Translations under genes and position numbers: made by a program
Shown: positions 11,269-20,066 of the stretch, piece after piece
Position numbering within the stretch: the stretch's first letter is position 1
How the letters are laid out: each line of letters starts with the position of its first letter
Notes under the pieces: model-generated
Told to the model about the DNA's origin: nothing
Seen by the model: the letters and a program-made list of their open reading frames with translations, nothing else
Databases searched by the model: none
Origin: Huiozyma naganishii CBS 8797
Lineage: Eukaryota > Ascomycota > Saccharomycetes > Saccharomycetales > Saccharomycetaceae
Assembly: GCF_000348985.1 (NCBI RefSeq)
Contig: NC_035924.1
Span: 248,001-312,000 of the forward strand
Direction of reading: 5' to 3'
DNA: 64,000 bases

Positions 11269-11850
11269 TTCACACAACGACAGTTTACAATAGCATAAAC
11301 ACCAGTCGAGAAAGTTAGTCATCGCATCGAGAGCAGAACACGAGAGCACCTGCGCGTTCAATGGGACCCCTCTCGGTGCATCCAGTAGGGGTCTTTGCGC
11401 GTCCGCCGGTCCCGCACTCGAATAAACGGGGTGTCTGGAATTACAGCACCCCAATTTTCGCATATAGTGTCTGACAAATACAACTTAAAGTTCGCGATTG
11501 CGGGAACTGCAACTGTAGAGGGGTGTGCGTCTGTGTGTGTTTGGGAGTATATAAGAGCTGTATCGAGCATGTGCCAGGTCTCCCAGGTCATCTCTCCTTT
11601 TATCTCTTGCGTTTTTCTTTTATTCCACTGTAAAGGTCATTACAGTTCGTACTTGAGTGAAGATCTGCGGTTGGTAAGTCAGCTTGATCAACGAGTGCAG
11701 GAGAAACCCAGTTGAGTAGATACTGTTACCGAATAAACGACAAAGTTAACACAGTCGACGTTCACCGCAACTGTCGTTAGTTTTTGATCTTTATTCATAG
11801 AGGTCCACTTTCAGATTTGAATAAGGCCCTTTGTTGTACCAGGACTCTTG
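11089..11850. other. Intergenic gap YSR3-MRS4
   Basis: This tandem gap contains a perfect (TA)10 microsatellite at 11239-11258 followed by CA/TA-rich sequence. A TATA-like element (TATATAAG) lies near 11549-11556, about 300 bases before the MRS4 start. A GGGTGTG at 11521-11527 reads CACACCC on the other strand, resembling the Aft1/Aft2 iron-response core. The short open frames here have no coding character. Confidence 0.5.
11239..11258. repeat. (TA)10 microsatellite
   Basis: Ten uninterrupted TA units lie in the YSR3-MRS4 gap, about 150 bases after the YSR3 stop. Confidence 0.9.
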
Positions 11851-12801
11851 ATGTCTTTGACTTTCTCTGACGCTGCCCGCGAGCAGGTCGAGAACCCCCG
11901 GATGGAAGAAGAGATAGACTACGAGGCACTGCCGTCGACGGCGCCCCTGCGGCATCAACTGATGGCAGGTGCCTTCGCAGGGATAATGGAGCACTCGGTG
12001 CTGTTCCCAATAGACGCTTTGAAGACGAGGATGCAATCTGCGGCCGGTGTTGGTACCAGTTCCGGTGTTGCAAACAGCATGCTGGCACAAATAACACGGA
12101 TATCCACCGCCGAGGGATCTCTCGCACTGTGGAAAGGTGTACAATCTGTGATCTTGGGTGCTGGACCAGCGCACGCCGTCTACTTTGCAACATACGAGTG
12201 GGCGAAGACGTCGCTCATAAACCCAGAGGACATACAGACGATTCAGCCGCTGCGGGTCGCAGCCAGCGGGGCGCTCGCAACGATTGCCGCAGATGCGCTG
12301 ATGAACCCATTTGACACGATCAAGCAGCGGATCCAATTGAAGACGGATTCTTCCGTGTGGCAGACTGCATCCAGGATATACAAAGGTGAGGGTCTCTCCG
12401 CGTTCTACACATCGTATCCAACGACTCTGGCCATGAATATACCTTTCGCGGCGTTTAACTTCATGATATACGACACCACCACCAAGGTGCTCAACCCAAC
12501 TAATACTTATAACCCGTTCGTCCACTGTTTCTGCGGTGGTCTCAGCGGTGCCCTGTGCGCGGCCATCACAACCCCACTGGACTGCATAAAGACTGTGTTA
12601 CAGGTGAGGGGCAGCGATTCTGTCTCCACGGATATCCTGAAGAGGGCGGACACTTTCAACAAGGCCGCGAGAGCGATCTTCCAACTGTACGGCTGGAAGG
12701 GGTTTCTCAGGGGATTGAATCCAAGAGTCATCTCATTTATACCGGCGACAGCAATCTCGTGGACATCTTACGAGATGGCAAAGCATTTCCTTTTGGGTTA
12801 A
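11851..12801 (+). CDS. MRS4: Mitochondrial iron carrier (Mrs3/Mrs4 family)
   Basis: This inner-membrane carrier delivers Fe2+ to the matrix for haem and iron-sulfur cluster synthesis. The 316-residue product has the threefold carrier repeat with the signature P-x-D/E-x-x-K at about residues 52 (PIDALKTR), 152 (PFDTIKQR) and 241 (PLDCIKTV). Length matches Mrs3/Mrs4 (314 and 304). The ATG at 11851 is the first in frame; a TTG directly before it is not a likely start. It follows YSR3 exactly as in S. cerevisiae, where the duplicate pair LCB3-MRS3 has the same arrangement. A possible Aft-type site upstream would fit iron control, but that is inference. Confidence 0.95.
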   Translation: MSLTFSDAAREQVENPRMEEEIDYEALPSTAPLRHQLMAGAFAGIMEHSVLFPIDALKTRMQSAAGVGTSSGVANSMLAQITRISTAEGSLALWKGVQSVILGAGPAHAVYFATYEWAKTSLINPEDIQTIQPLRVAASGALATIAADALMNPFDTIKQRIQLKTDSSVWQTASRIYKGEGLSAFYTSYPTTLAMNIPFAAFNFMIYDTTTKVLNPTNTYNPFVHCFCGGLSGALCAAITTPLDCIKTVLQVRGSDSVSTDILKRADTFNKAARAIFQLYGWKGFLRGLNPRVISFIPATAISWTSYEMAKHFLLG

Positions 12802-12982
12802 CTGGACGTCTCCACGCCATGCATATTTATATACATACGTACACATTTACGGGTCCGTCTCCTACTCAAGGAAACTTACCGTCATCTGCATATTTATTCC
12901 TCAATCAATACAGAAGATACTCATTGTGTCACTAATGAACCATCTCTTCTCGTTGTTTAATATATCCACGGGGAAGGGATCA

Positions 12983-14269
12983 TTACGTTGAAAGCCTGCT
13001 TTCAATGTCCCTTCTTATACCGTTCATGTTCCGCGAAAACCGGTGGCCCATTGTGTCCCAACTGACTGGGTATCGCTTATCCTCTGGGATGTAACCGTCC
13101 CCAGAACTAATGATTTCACAAGGTTCCGCCTCGATTCGAGCAGCAGCGGGGGTCAAGGACGTATTTGCCTCCGCGTCAATGCTCCCGTAATTCATCCAGT
13201 AACTCTCCCTCCCGCCATGGGAGAACCGGAATCCCTGGTTTATTCTGTTGAGTGTGGTCTTGGAGTTGTTGCTGTGAGTTAGCGACTGCGGCTCGTTAGG
13301 GTCAAAGTTCTTGAAGTTGTAGTATTCGTCCCCGACGAGCAATGTCTGCTTAAAGTCCCACAGTAGGTCCGCTCCACCAAAGCAATCTCTCAGTGCGTAG
13401 TAAAGATTCATCCTAGCACCATTCGGTAGGCTCTGGATGGAGTACGGCGACCAGGGGAACGCCACAGCGTGAAAAATCGCAAACCCGACCATCTCGACGC
13501 TGAGAAGACCGTTTTGGAACACATAGCCGGTGAGTTCCCCCGGCGTTCCGTCACTGTACTTGTCCAGAACCCCCGCGTAGTTCAGTATCTGTAGTATAAT
13601 GCCCTGCCAGTACGATGCAAAGATGATAAGCTTCACGCACAGGAACTTACTCCATGGATTATACTTCTTTAACACGTCATATAGACAAGTCCAAAACAAC
13701 GCCAGGTTGTACAGGGACCAGGTCACTGACATGTTGTACAGTATGACAAGCCAGAACTGTAAGTTCTCAAACCGCCAGACTTGGCAGATGAGGAGACCCA
13801 GGCAGTAAAAAGGTTTGAACCAGACATACTGCAGGATGCCTCTCTTCACGGTTAAAAAGTCCGACGGATCAGAGAGATCTATCGGTCCGTGCCAGGGGAC
13901 CACGTATGGGACAGGTTTCCTGCCAAGGGCCAACTCTGTGATGATCCTCCGCTCCCCGCCCAGTATCAGCGTCAGCAGCGAGAAGAAGGTGTATATGACG
14001 AATGCCTCGTAGAACTCCCTAAAGGAATCTAGGTATAGCTGACACCAAACCGGGTGTATCGTCGCTATGACACATGTAACACTGAAGATGGGGACCAGCA
14101 ACTGGATCCGAATGACGAGTCTTTGTTCGTTCGGTTTCCTATAGTTCAGGAACTGCTGGGTTATGCAGTACAGTGACAGCGACAGGGACACAGCAAAGCT
14201 GGCATAGCACAGCCACTGCCATAGGAAGGGGAGCAATAACCGTTCAGTGAACACATGCGGCAAGTCCAT
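12983..14269 (-). CDS. YKR051W: Multipass membrane protein, YKR051W/TMEM184 family
   Basis: The 428-residue product is rich in long hydrophobic spans in its first 300 residues (about seven), followed by a polar tail. This is the layout of the TMEM184 / organic solute transporter alpha-like family. The fungal member has no firmly established function, so none is assigned. The start is the ATG at 14269. It converges on MRS4 and lies downstream of TRK2 on the same strand, the order and orientation seen around YKR051W (418 residues). The C-terminal part, including stretches around HSNNSKTTLNR and YGSIDAEANTS, is polar and probably cytosolic. Confidence 0.9.
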   Translation of the reverse strand: MDLPHVFTERLLLPFLWQWLCYASFAVSLSLSLYCITQQFLNYRKPNEQRLVIRIQLLVPIFSVTCVIATIHPVWCQLYLDSFREFYEAFVIYTFFSLLTLILGGERRIITELALGRKPVPYVVPWHGPIDLSDPSDFLTVKRGILQYVWFKPFYCLGLLICQVWRFENLQFWLVILYNMSVTWSLYNLALFWTCLYDVLKKYNPWSKFLCVKLIIFASYWQGIILQILNYAGVLDKYSDGTPGELTGYVFQNGLLSVEMVGFAIFHAVAFPWSPYSIQSLPNGARMNLYYALRDCFGGADLLWDFKQTLLVGDEYYNFKNFDPNEPQSLTHSNNSKTTLNRINQGFRFSHGGRESYWMNYGSIDAEANTSLTPAAARIEAEPCEIISSGDGYIPEDKRYPVSWDTMGHRFSRNMNGIRRDIESRLST

Positions 14270-14513
14270 TGAACTGAATCCCTCGGCGTGACCTCCAGCG
14301 CCACAAGAGTTACTGTTCTTCGATGCCTGTTAAACTGTTTAAACTTTTAGAATTGATGCTCATCGCAAAAGATGGCACTTGGGGTGGGACTACTTCAACG
14401 ATAGCAGTGCGATGTATTGGGACACTGTGATGTTTGTGTCCGTGTATGTATGTATTAAGGATAGATATATGTGTGAGTTGCTTTTGGGGCGACAGAGGGG
14501 AATTTGGGGTGTG

Positions 14514-17246
14514 TCATGAATCTTTGTTGACCGATGCTCTCGTTGCGGCACGCTTGATCGTGTCCCATCTGTGCATGTAGTTGGAGTACTTGTCCTTGAA
14601 GTAGCTAGTCACCGGGTCCTCCGTGACCGTTGTGTCCTCTCCATTGGCGTTGGGATTCCTCCTGTTCTGCATCTCGTCCATGCGTTGCAGTTTCTTGTTC
14701 GGTAGAATGGTGGCCCTGTCAAGGGCGTAAGGCAGGCCTCTGTTTCTGCCTCTGACGAGCATGGCGATTATGACGAGCTTCGAGATGACAGTAAACTCAG
14801 CGGATAGGGACGTGTTCGTGTCTGGGTACCCTAGGGACAGTCCGACACAACCGTACGCGCTGACGATCTCGAACAGGATGGAGAACACGTTCAAGTCCGG
14901 CTTGTTCGTGTTCTGGATGTTGTCGCTCTCACAGATGCAGATGATGAAGAGCCCGAGGAACAGAAACCACATGTCGAAGGATAGTTGTCTCCTCAGGTGT
15001 GCGCCGATGAACGACCTTGTCGATGGTTTTTTGTGCTTGCCCCGTTTGCGTCCTGTTGAGGAGGCCGTTGATTCCACTTCGCTTGATTCATCAAAGTGGT
15101 CCCCCCTTGCGTCGGAGTCCTCCTCCTCCTCGTCCTCCTCCCCCTCGTCCTTCGATTTCTTCGAGCTGTTGTCCCACTCAGTGAAGCTCTGGGCGCTGCC
15201 GTATACTCCTAGGGACTGTTCCTCGTAGACATTTGTTCTTCTGATGGAGATGGCCAGGGGAAGTACAGAGACGTACATCATGAGCATGTACGATACCTGT
15301 ATGGACGGGTGTAGTTTGCTGAGGTCGACGATGTTGAACCCTGCAGTCCGTGTGCAGACGGATTGGAACAGCCCGATGAGCACTTTGATACCCTTTGGGA
15401 GGGATTTCACGAAGGAGGAGTTGAAGTCGAGTATGATGAAAAGAATCCAGTCTGTAATGTTCAATGCCAATAGCGTGATGAACAGCCACCACGTGGCTCC
15501 CCTCGGGAACAGCAAAGTGAAGCATCTCCGTGGGTGGTCCAGGAGGAACCCTAGGGACTCCCTCGTTGCTGACAGAGACGGCGAGATCTTAAAGAGGAGC
15601 CAGATGATGAATCGTAACAGGACAGGGAACCCCGTGTTGCCGATGATGATGAACCACATCATGACGATCTGTGGGAAGACTGCGTTTGTGAAGGACATCA
15701 TTGAGTCCGCTGTTAGGGTCATCCCTAGGTCGTTGAACGAGCTCATTGCCGTGAAGAACCCCCACCATGCTGGGGAGGCTCCATTCTGTCTGACCACAGC
15801 GGCGTAGTGTTTCTTTGTGCAGATCCACGGGAGTAAGAACACAAATGCGACGATGTGCCATCCGGCGTAATAGACGACGACGAGCAAACAGAGTAATTTC
15901 GTTGCTCTGTACTCCACACCGCCGAGTTCCTCTCGCTGCTGCGTGGTGAGGTCTGTGAACATGGAGTTTCTCCCTAGCGTGGGCTGCCAGGAGAGGTAGT
16001 TTGCGCTCATCCGTCGGTTTCTCTCGTCCGGGAACGTTGCCAAGTCGTCATCGATATCAAATCCGAGTTCCTCGTCGCTGTTCCCAGTTACGTTGCTGTT
16101 GTATGTGTCCGTAGTCTGTTGTCTTGTCGGAAGAGAAAAAGTTCTCCTGTTCGAGGGATCTCTGTTCAGCTGTGCGGGTGCCGGTGCGGCCCCCTCCGAG
16201 TGAGATTTCACGATTCGGTTTGAGTCATAGACGTACCGTTTCCCATGCCCTCTCCTGTGGAGTAACGCTGCCGGTGCTGCCCTCTTGTGTCTGAGTCTGC
16301 GTCTGCCCCTACCCTTGTGTTTCTGTGCAGTTCGAGGTGGTTTGACGATATCGAACTGGAGTGTCGCCCTGTGTGGCATCCGCTCTGTAGGTGAGACTGA
16401 CGATGGAGAGGCTGTCGATGGCGAGCTTGTCGAGCTATAATCTGTAGTGGACCCTGCGTCAGTGTACCTTGGTGGCACTACGTAGGGACTCCCCGCAGTG
16501 CGCTGCGAGGACGACGACCTTGAAAAGGAATGTTCCGAGGAGGACGACACGGAGGGTTGTCGCTGCTGTAAGATTCTCATCGATTGATATATGTCCCCCG
16601 GTGTGACCTCACCCCTGCCCGCCCTAGCGGCCCCAGTGGTCCCGTCTGCACTGTTATTAGCGTCTCTGCTAACCATCTTCCCGCTGAACAGGTTCTCTTG
16701 GAAGTTGTCATCCGCGTTGTTGGTGGTGTGTTGTCGTTGTTGTGAGCGTGTGGCTGTATTCTGCCTGCGTCGAAGTGTCATCGTTCTCCTTCTGAGGAAG
16801 TCTCTCCTTGATGAGTCCTTGATGTCATCAAAGTACCGTTCAAACCAGTACAATCTCACAAACGAGAGGGACCCGTGTATAAATATCGGTGTCGTTAGAC
16901 AGCATGCCGTGTACACGACCATCTGTTGGAACAGTTCAAGGTTATTCGTCTGAACGACTGTGAGCCCTCCCTGAGTGCACGAGTTTGTTGCCGTGAACAG
17001 GATATCGATGTACCTGTAGTTGTGGATCGGGTACAGGAACACGGATGTGATGAGGGACATGACGATGATGTAACAGTAGTGCACAGCGACGAAATTCGGG
17101 AACAGGTGTCTCTCCAGGGGTCTGAGCCGCGTGTTCACCGCGTGAAGGGTGTCCCGCACCCTGCGCCAGGTGGACTTCCCCTGGGGACGTCGACGACCGG
17201 GCCACATACGACACCACATTGCCTTGCCCCAGCTGCTAGCAGCCAT
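14514..17246 (-). CDS. TRK2: Plasma-membrane potassium transporter (Trk family)
   Basis: This is a high-affinity K+ uptake protein of the plasma membrane. The 910-residue product contains the four pore-loop segments of the Trk/HKT fold, each with the filter glycine: TNSCTQGGLT, SFNDLGMTLT, VCTRTAGFNI and SAYGCVGLSL. A long hydrophilic loop rich in Ser, Arg and acidic residues lies between the first and second pore units, as in Trk1 and Trk2. The conserved block YLSWQPTLGRNS precedes the second unit. Length is nearer Trk2 (889) than Trk1 (1235), and the FMP46 neighbour also indicates TRK2. The ATG at 17246 is the first in frame. The divergent gap to FMP46 is only 95 bases. Confidence 0.96.
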   Translation of the reverse strand: MAASSWGKAMWCRMWPGRRRPQGKSTWRRVRDTLHAVNTRLRPLERHLFPNFVAVHYCYIIVMSLITSVFLYPIHNYRYIDILFTATNSCTQGGLTVVQTNNLELFQQMVVYTACCLTTPIFIHGSLSFVRLYWFERYFDDIKDSSRRDFLRRRTMTLRRRQNTATRSQQRQHTTNNADDNFQENLFSGKMVSRDANNSADGTTGAARAGRGEVTPGDIYQSMRILQQRQPSVSSSSEHSFSRSSSSQRTAGSPYVVPPRYTDAGSTTDYSSTSSPSTASPSSVSPTERMPHRATLQFDIVKPPRTAQKHKGRGRRRLRHKRAAPAALLHRRGHGKRYVYDSNRIVKSHSEGAAPAPAQLNRDPSNRRTFSLPTRQQTTDTYNSNVTGNSDEELGFDIDDDLATFPDERNRRMSANYLSWQPTLGRNSMFTDLTTQQREELGGVEYRATKLLCLLVVVYYAGWHIVAFVFLLPWICTKKHYAAVVRQNGASPAWWGFFTAMSSFNDLGMTLTADSMMSFTNAVFPQIVMMWFIIIGNTGFPVLLRFIIWLLFKISPSLSATRESLGFLLDHPRRCFTLLFPRGATWWLFITLLALNITDWILFIILDFNSSFVKSLPKGIKVLIGLFQSVCTRTAGFNIVDLSKLHPSIQVSYMLMMYVSVLPLAISIRRTNVYEEQSLGVYGSAQSFTEWDNSSKKSKDEGEEDEEEEDSDARGDHFDESSEVESTASSTGRKRGKHKKPSTRSFIGAHLRRQLSFDMWFLFLGLFIICICESDNIQNTNKPDLNVFSILFEIVSAYGCVGLSLGYPDTNTSLSAEFTVISKLVIIAMLVRGRNRGLPYALDRATILPNKKLQRMDEMQNRRNPNANGEDTTVTEDPVTSYFKDKYSNYMHRWDTIKRAATRASVNKDS

Positions 17247-17341
17247 CAACTTGTAGTGAGCAACTTGTATAGTGAACAATATTAATATCTTCGAAAGGGA
17301 CGGCCCTTGTTACTACAACAACAAGGGAAGGAGGGCCAGAG
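17247..17341. promoter_or_regulatory. Short divergent TRK2/FMP46 promoter with hairpin
   Basis: Only 95 bases separate the two divergent starts. The gap contains CCCTTGTT (17304-17311) and its reverse complement AACAAGGG (17320-17327) with an 8-base spacer. The hairpin would end 14 bases before the FMP46 ATG and so could sit in its 5' UTR. Confidence 0.6.
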
Positions 17342-17719
17342 ATGTCGATGTTGAGGACGTTGCAGGGCCAGTGGCGTGTTGTCACACTGTTCACACATGA
17401 TCTGGGTGCGGAGGGGGCCGTTGCGCGGCGTGTACTAGCTCGTTTGAAGGAACAGTCTGCGACTTCCCGTGAGCGGTTCAACGTCGAAGTATGTGGTGTG
17501 TTCCCCACACGGGATCAACTGGTGTACATGGCGGCAGTAGACCGTCTACAGGACCCTCATGNCCGGGCAGGGGTCCCTGCTGACACGGCAACTGCGGGCC
17601 GCACCGCTGCAGACAAACTGTTCCGGGCCCCGTTGCAGGAGGCCATTGCTTTGAGACTGTGGGACGCTGGACACCCCCTGTGGATCGACTGGGAGAAACA
17701 GCTGCACGGTAGAGAGTAG
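17342..17719 (+). CDS. FMP46: Mitochondrial thioredoxin-fold protein, Fmp46-like
   Basis: This is a small mitochondrial protein of a redox-protein-like (thioredoxin-fold) family; its biochemical role is not established. The 125-residue product resembles Fmp46 (133) in its N-terminus (TLQGQWRVVTLFTHD), in FPTRDQLVYM, and in the C-terminal block PLWIDWEKQL. Base 17562 is undetermined, leaving one residue unknown near position 74. The region around it is unusually Ala/Arg-rich and GC-rich compared with the S. cerevisiae protein. It lies between TRK2 and NAP1 as in S. cerevisiae. The start is the ATG at 17342. Confidence 0.88.
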   Translation: MSMLRTLQGQWRVVTLFTHDLGAEGAVARRVLARLKEQSATSRERFNVEVCGVFPTRDQLVYMAAVDRLQDPHXRAGVPADTATAGRTAADKLFRAPLQEAIALRLWDAGHPLWIDWEKQLHGRE

Positions 17720-17861
17720 CGTTGACTGCCAGGTGCCCCAGGTCAATCACTCCTGACGGACACCGTCTTCGACACGTTCTTTGTAAATTTGTTCAAGACG
17801 ACGACGAGACGACGATGAGGCAGAGGGACAAGACGGGACAGAGGACGGTACAGGACCAGTG

Positions 17862-19091
17862 ATGAGCTCTCCAATCGAGGCCCGGAAGAACACGAAGTCG
17901 TCGATGAAGATCGACAACGCGCCGACGCCGCACAACACTCCTGCGAGCGTGTTGGACACGAGTTATATGCGCAACGGGTTGCAGCGCGAAGTCCCGCAGA
18001 CGATCGTGGAGGAGACGACGACCGGTGCAGCTCCAGCAGATGAGGAGGAGACTGTGTCTCGTTTGCAGCAGCCGCTTCTGTTGCAGTCTATCCAGGAGAA
18101 ACTGGGGACGCTTGTTGGACAGGACAGTGGGTACGTCGATGCTCTGCCCACTGGGGTGAAGCGTCGTGTTGCTGCGTTGAAGTCTCTGCAGGCTGACCTG
18201 TTTGAGATGGAGAGGGAGTTCCAAGTGGAGATGTTTGAGTTGGAGAAGAAGTACCTTGCGAAGTACGCTCCATTGTACCGTTCCCGTGGCGGGATAGTCT
18301 CGGGCAAGGAAAGACCCACGGGGGAGCAAGTCGCTAAAGGTGCCGCTCTCGAGGAGAAACTTGCCGGCGTGGACACCGAGGGAGAGGGTGACGATGGCGA
18401 CGCCGAGGGAATCCCATCGTTCTGGTTGACCGCGCTAGAGAACTTGCCCGTGGTCAACGAGACGATCACGGACAGAGATGCCGCTGTTTTGGAGTATCTA
18501 GAGGATATCCAACTGGAATACTTGGAGGATACGACCCCTGGGTTCCGCCTCGTGTTCTGTTTTTCCCCCAAGACTCCATACTTCAAGGACACACAACTGG
18601 TCAAGACGTACTACTACCAACGCGAGTTGGGTTACTCCGGTGACTTCATCTACGACCACGCGGAGGGCCAGCAGATCCAGTGGACGGACAACCGATCGAA
18701 CGTGACCGTCGAGCTCGAGACGCGCAAGCAGCGCAACAAGAACACGAAGCAAGTGCGCACCATCGAGAAACTGACCCCCGTGGAGTCCTTCTTCAACTTC
18801 TTCGACCCTCCAGCGACTGGCGAAGAAGAGGAAGAGGAAGAGGACGACGAGGAGGAACTGGAGGCGCGGCTCGCGCTGGACTACTCCATCGGCGAGCAGA
18901 TCAAGGACAAGCTCGTTCCCCGTGCAGTGGACTGGTTCACGGGCACAGCCCTCGAGTTCGAGTTCGACGAGGGCGACGACTTGGAAGAGGGCGAGTTCGA
19001 CGACGACGAAGACACCGAGGAGTCCGACGCAGAGGAGGCCGACGACTTTGCGTCTGCGCCAGAGCAGGCCCCGGAGTGCAAGCAGCAGTGA
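17862..19091 (+). CDS. NAP1: Nucleosome assembly protein, H2A-H2B chaperone
   Basis: Nap1 is a histone H2A-H2B chaperone that moves between cytoplasm and nucleus; in yeast it also works with the Clb2 cyclin and the septin kinase Gin4. The 409-residue product (417 in S. cerevisiae) has the family's long dimerisation helix around residues 100-150 (ALKSLQADLFEMEREFQ), then the NAP fold with blocks such as IPSFWLTALENL and GFRLVFCFSPKTPYF. The C-terminus is strongly acidic, with long Glu/Asp runs after about residue 320 and again at the end. The ATG at 17862 is used; a preceding GTG is not a likely start. GC-rich codon use matches its neighbours. Confidence 0.97.
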   Translation: MSSPIEARKNTKSSMKIDNAPTPHNTPASVLDTSYMRNGLQREVPQTIVEETTTGAAPADEEETVSRLQQPLLLQSIQEKLGTLVGQDSGYVDALPTGVKRRVAALKSLQADLFEMEREFQVEMFELEKKYLAKYAPLYRSRGGIVSGKERPTGEQVAKGAALEEKLAGVDTEGEGDDGDAEGIPSFWLTALENLPVVNETITDRDAAVLEYLEDIQLEYLEDTTPGFRLVFCFSPKTPYFKDTQLVKTYYYQRELGYSGDFIYDHAEGQQIQWTDNRSNVTVELETRKQRNKNTKQVRTIEKLTPVESFFNFFDPPATGEEEEEEEDDEEELEARLALDYSIGEQIKDKLVPRAVDWFTGTALEFEFDEGDDLEEGEFDDDEDTEESDAEEADDFASAPEQAPECKQQ

Positions 19092-19267
19092 ACGGTGTGT
19101 AGTTGATGTAGTTGCAGTTGTGTAGGTCTGTTATCACGGCTTTAGCGTATCGTTATCTCCGGCATCGAAGTTGCTGCTTTTATTTAAAGGCGATGCAACA
19201 GGGACTGCAACTGCGACTGCAACTGTTGGTTGGTCCCTGTTGGTGGTCCCTTGCATCTACATCGGCA

Positions 19268-19960
19268 ATGACGGTTGACAGCGTGAGTGTTAGTGAGAAG
19301 CAGGGGCCAGAGGGCAGCCCCAGTTGGAAGTATTTGCAAGAGTGGTCCCTTGTGCAGCGGGTGCAAGAAGCGGTGCCAAGCCCCCTGGTGCAGTTCGGTG
19401 AGCGTGTCGGGCAGTGGTGGTCCCAACGGTCGCCACCAGTGGTGCAGAGAGCACTGCAAAGGGCAGATGCGCTTTTCGCACTGCTGGTGCTTGAGATGGG
19501 TGTCTCTGCGGTGCGCAGCGATTACGAGGCCCATGGGGGCAAGTGGGGCTCCTGGGTGCTGCTCTTCTTAGTGGATTACTACTTCACTGTCGTCAACGTG
19601 CTGTTGCAGAGGGTTTTGTCCCTAGTGCCCGCTCTCAGCGGTATCTCTTCCAAGTTGCAGAAGAACGGTGTCGCTGCATCCTCTGATAAACCGTTGCAAC
19701 ACTTGCAAGATTTGGCACAGTCCACAGCGACCGTCGCTGGTGGGTTGCGCCGCACGGTCGAGGAGTCCTACATCGGTCCCACGGTGGACACCGCAAGGGA
19801 CACGTACCGTGACGTCCACGCTCAGTACGAGGATAACCTCTCAAAGGCGGACAGCAGCGTCCCCAAGGCACTGTACACCACTGGTGTCAACTTGGGGGCA
19901 AAGACGCTAGGTCGTATCGAACAACTGGGCAAGAAACTGCCCCAACGCGCAGCCAAATGA
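19268..19960 (+). CDS. PET10: Perilipin-like lipid droplet protein, Pet10-like
   Basis: Pet10/Pln1 coats lipid droplets and stabilises triacylglycerol stores. The 230-residue product is shorter than S. cerevisiae Pet10 (283). It has a central hydrophobic segment (LLFLVDYYFTVVNVLLQRV) flanked by amphipathic stretches, and repeats such as VDTARDTYRDVHAQY that resemble the 11-mer-type helices of perilipins. Identification rests mainly on position, directly after NAP1 and before the YKR045C-like gene, together with this layout. The start chosen is the ATG at 19268. An in-frame upstream extension from 19112 looks like translated leader and was not used. Confidence 0.8.
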   Translation: MTVDSVSVSEKQGPEGSPSWKYLQEWSLVQRVQEAVPSPLVQFGERVGQWWSQRSPPVVQRALQRADALFALLVLEMGVSAVRSDYEAHGGKWGSWVLLFLVDYYFTVVNVLLQRVLSLVPALSGISSKLQKNGVAASSDKPLQHLQDLAQSTATVAGGLRRTVEESYIGPTVDTARDTYRDVHAQYEDNLSKADSSVPKALYTTGVNLGAKTLGRIEQLGKKLPQRAAK

Positions 19961-20066
19961 CCATGCGCTATCCATACGTAACTTACCTATCTGTATGTAT
20001 AATCGCTTTAATTTAGTTTGCTTTACTCTCACACGCTACAGTACAGTACACAGAGACAAGCGCACG

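Noticed and set aside
17963..18604. 213-codon minus-strand frame inside NAP1
   Set aside because: NAP1 on the + strand is unmistakable; this is a Ser-rich antisense shadow.
19112..19267. Upstream in-frame extension of PET10
   Set aside because: Translation (Cys/Trp-rich) is unlike the rest of the protein; the ATG at 19268 fits better.
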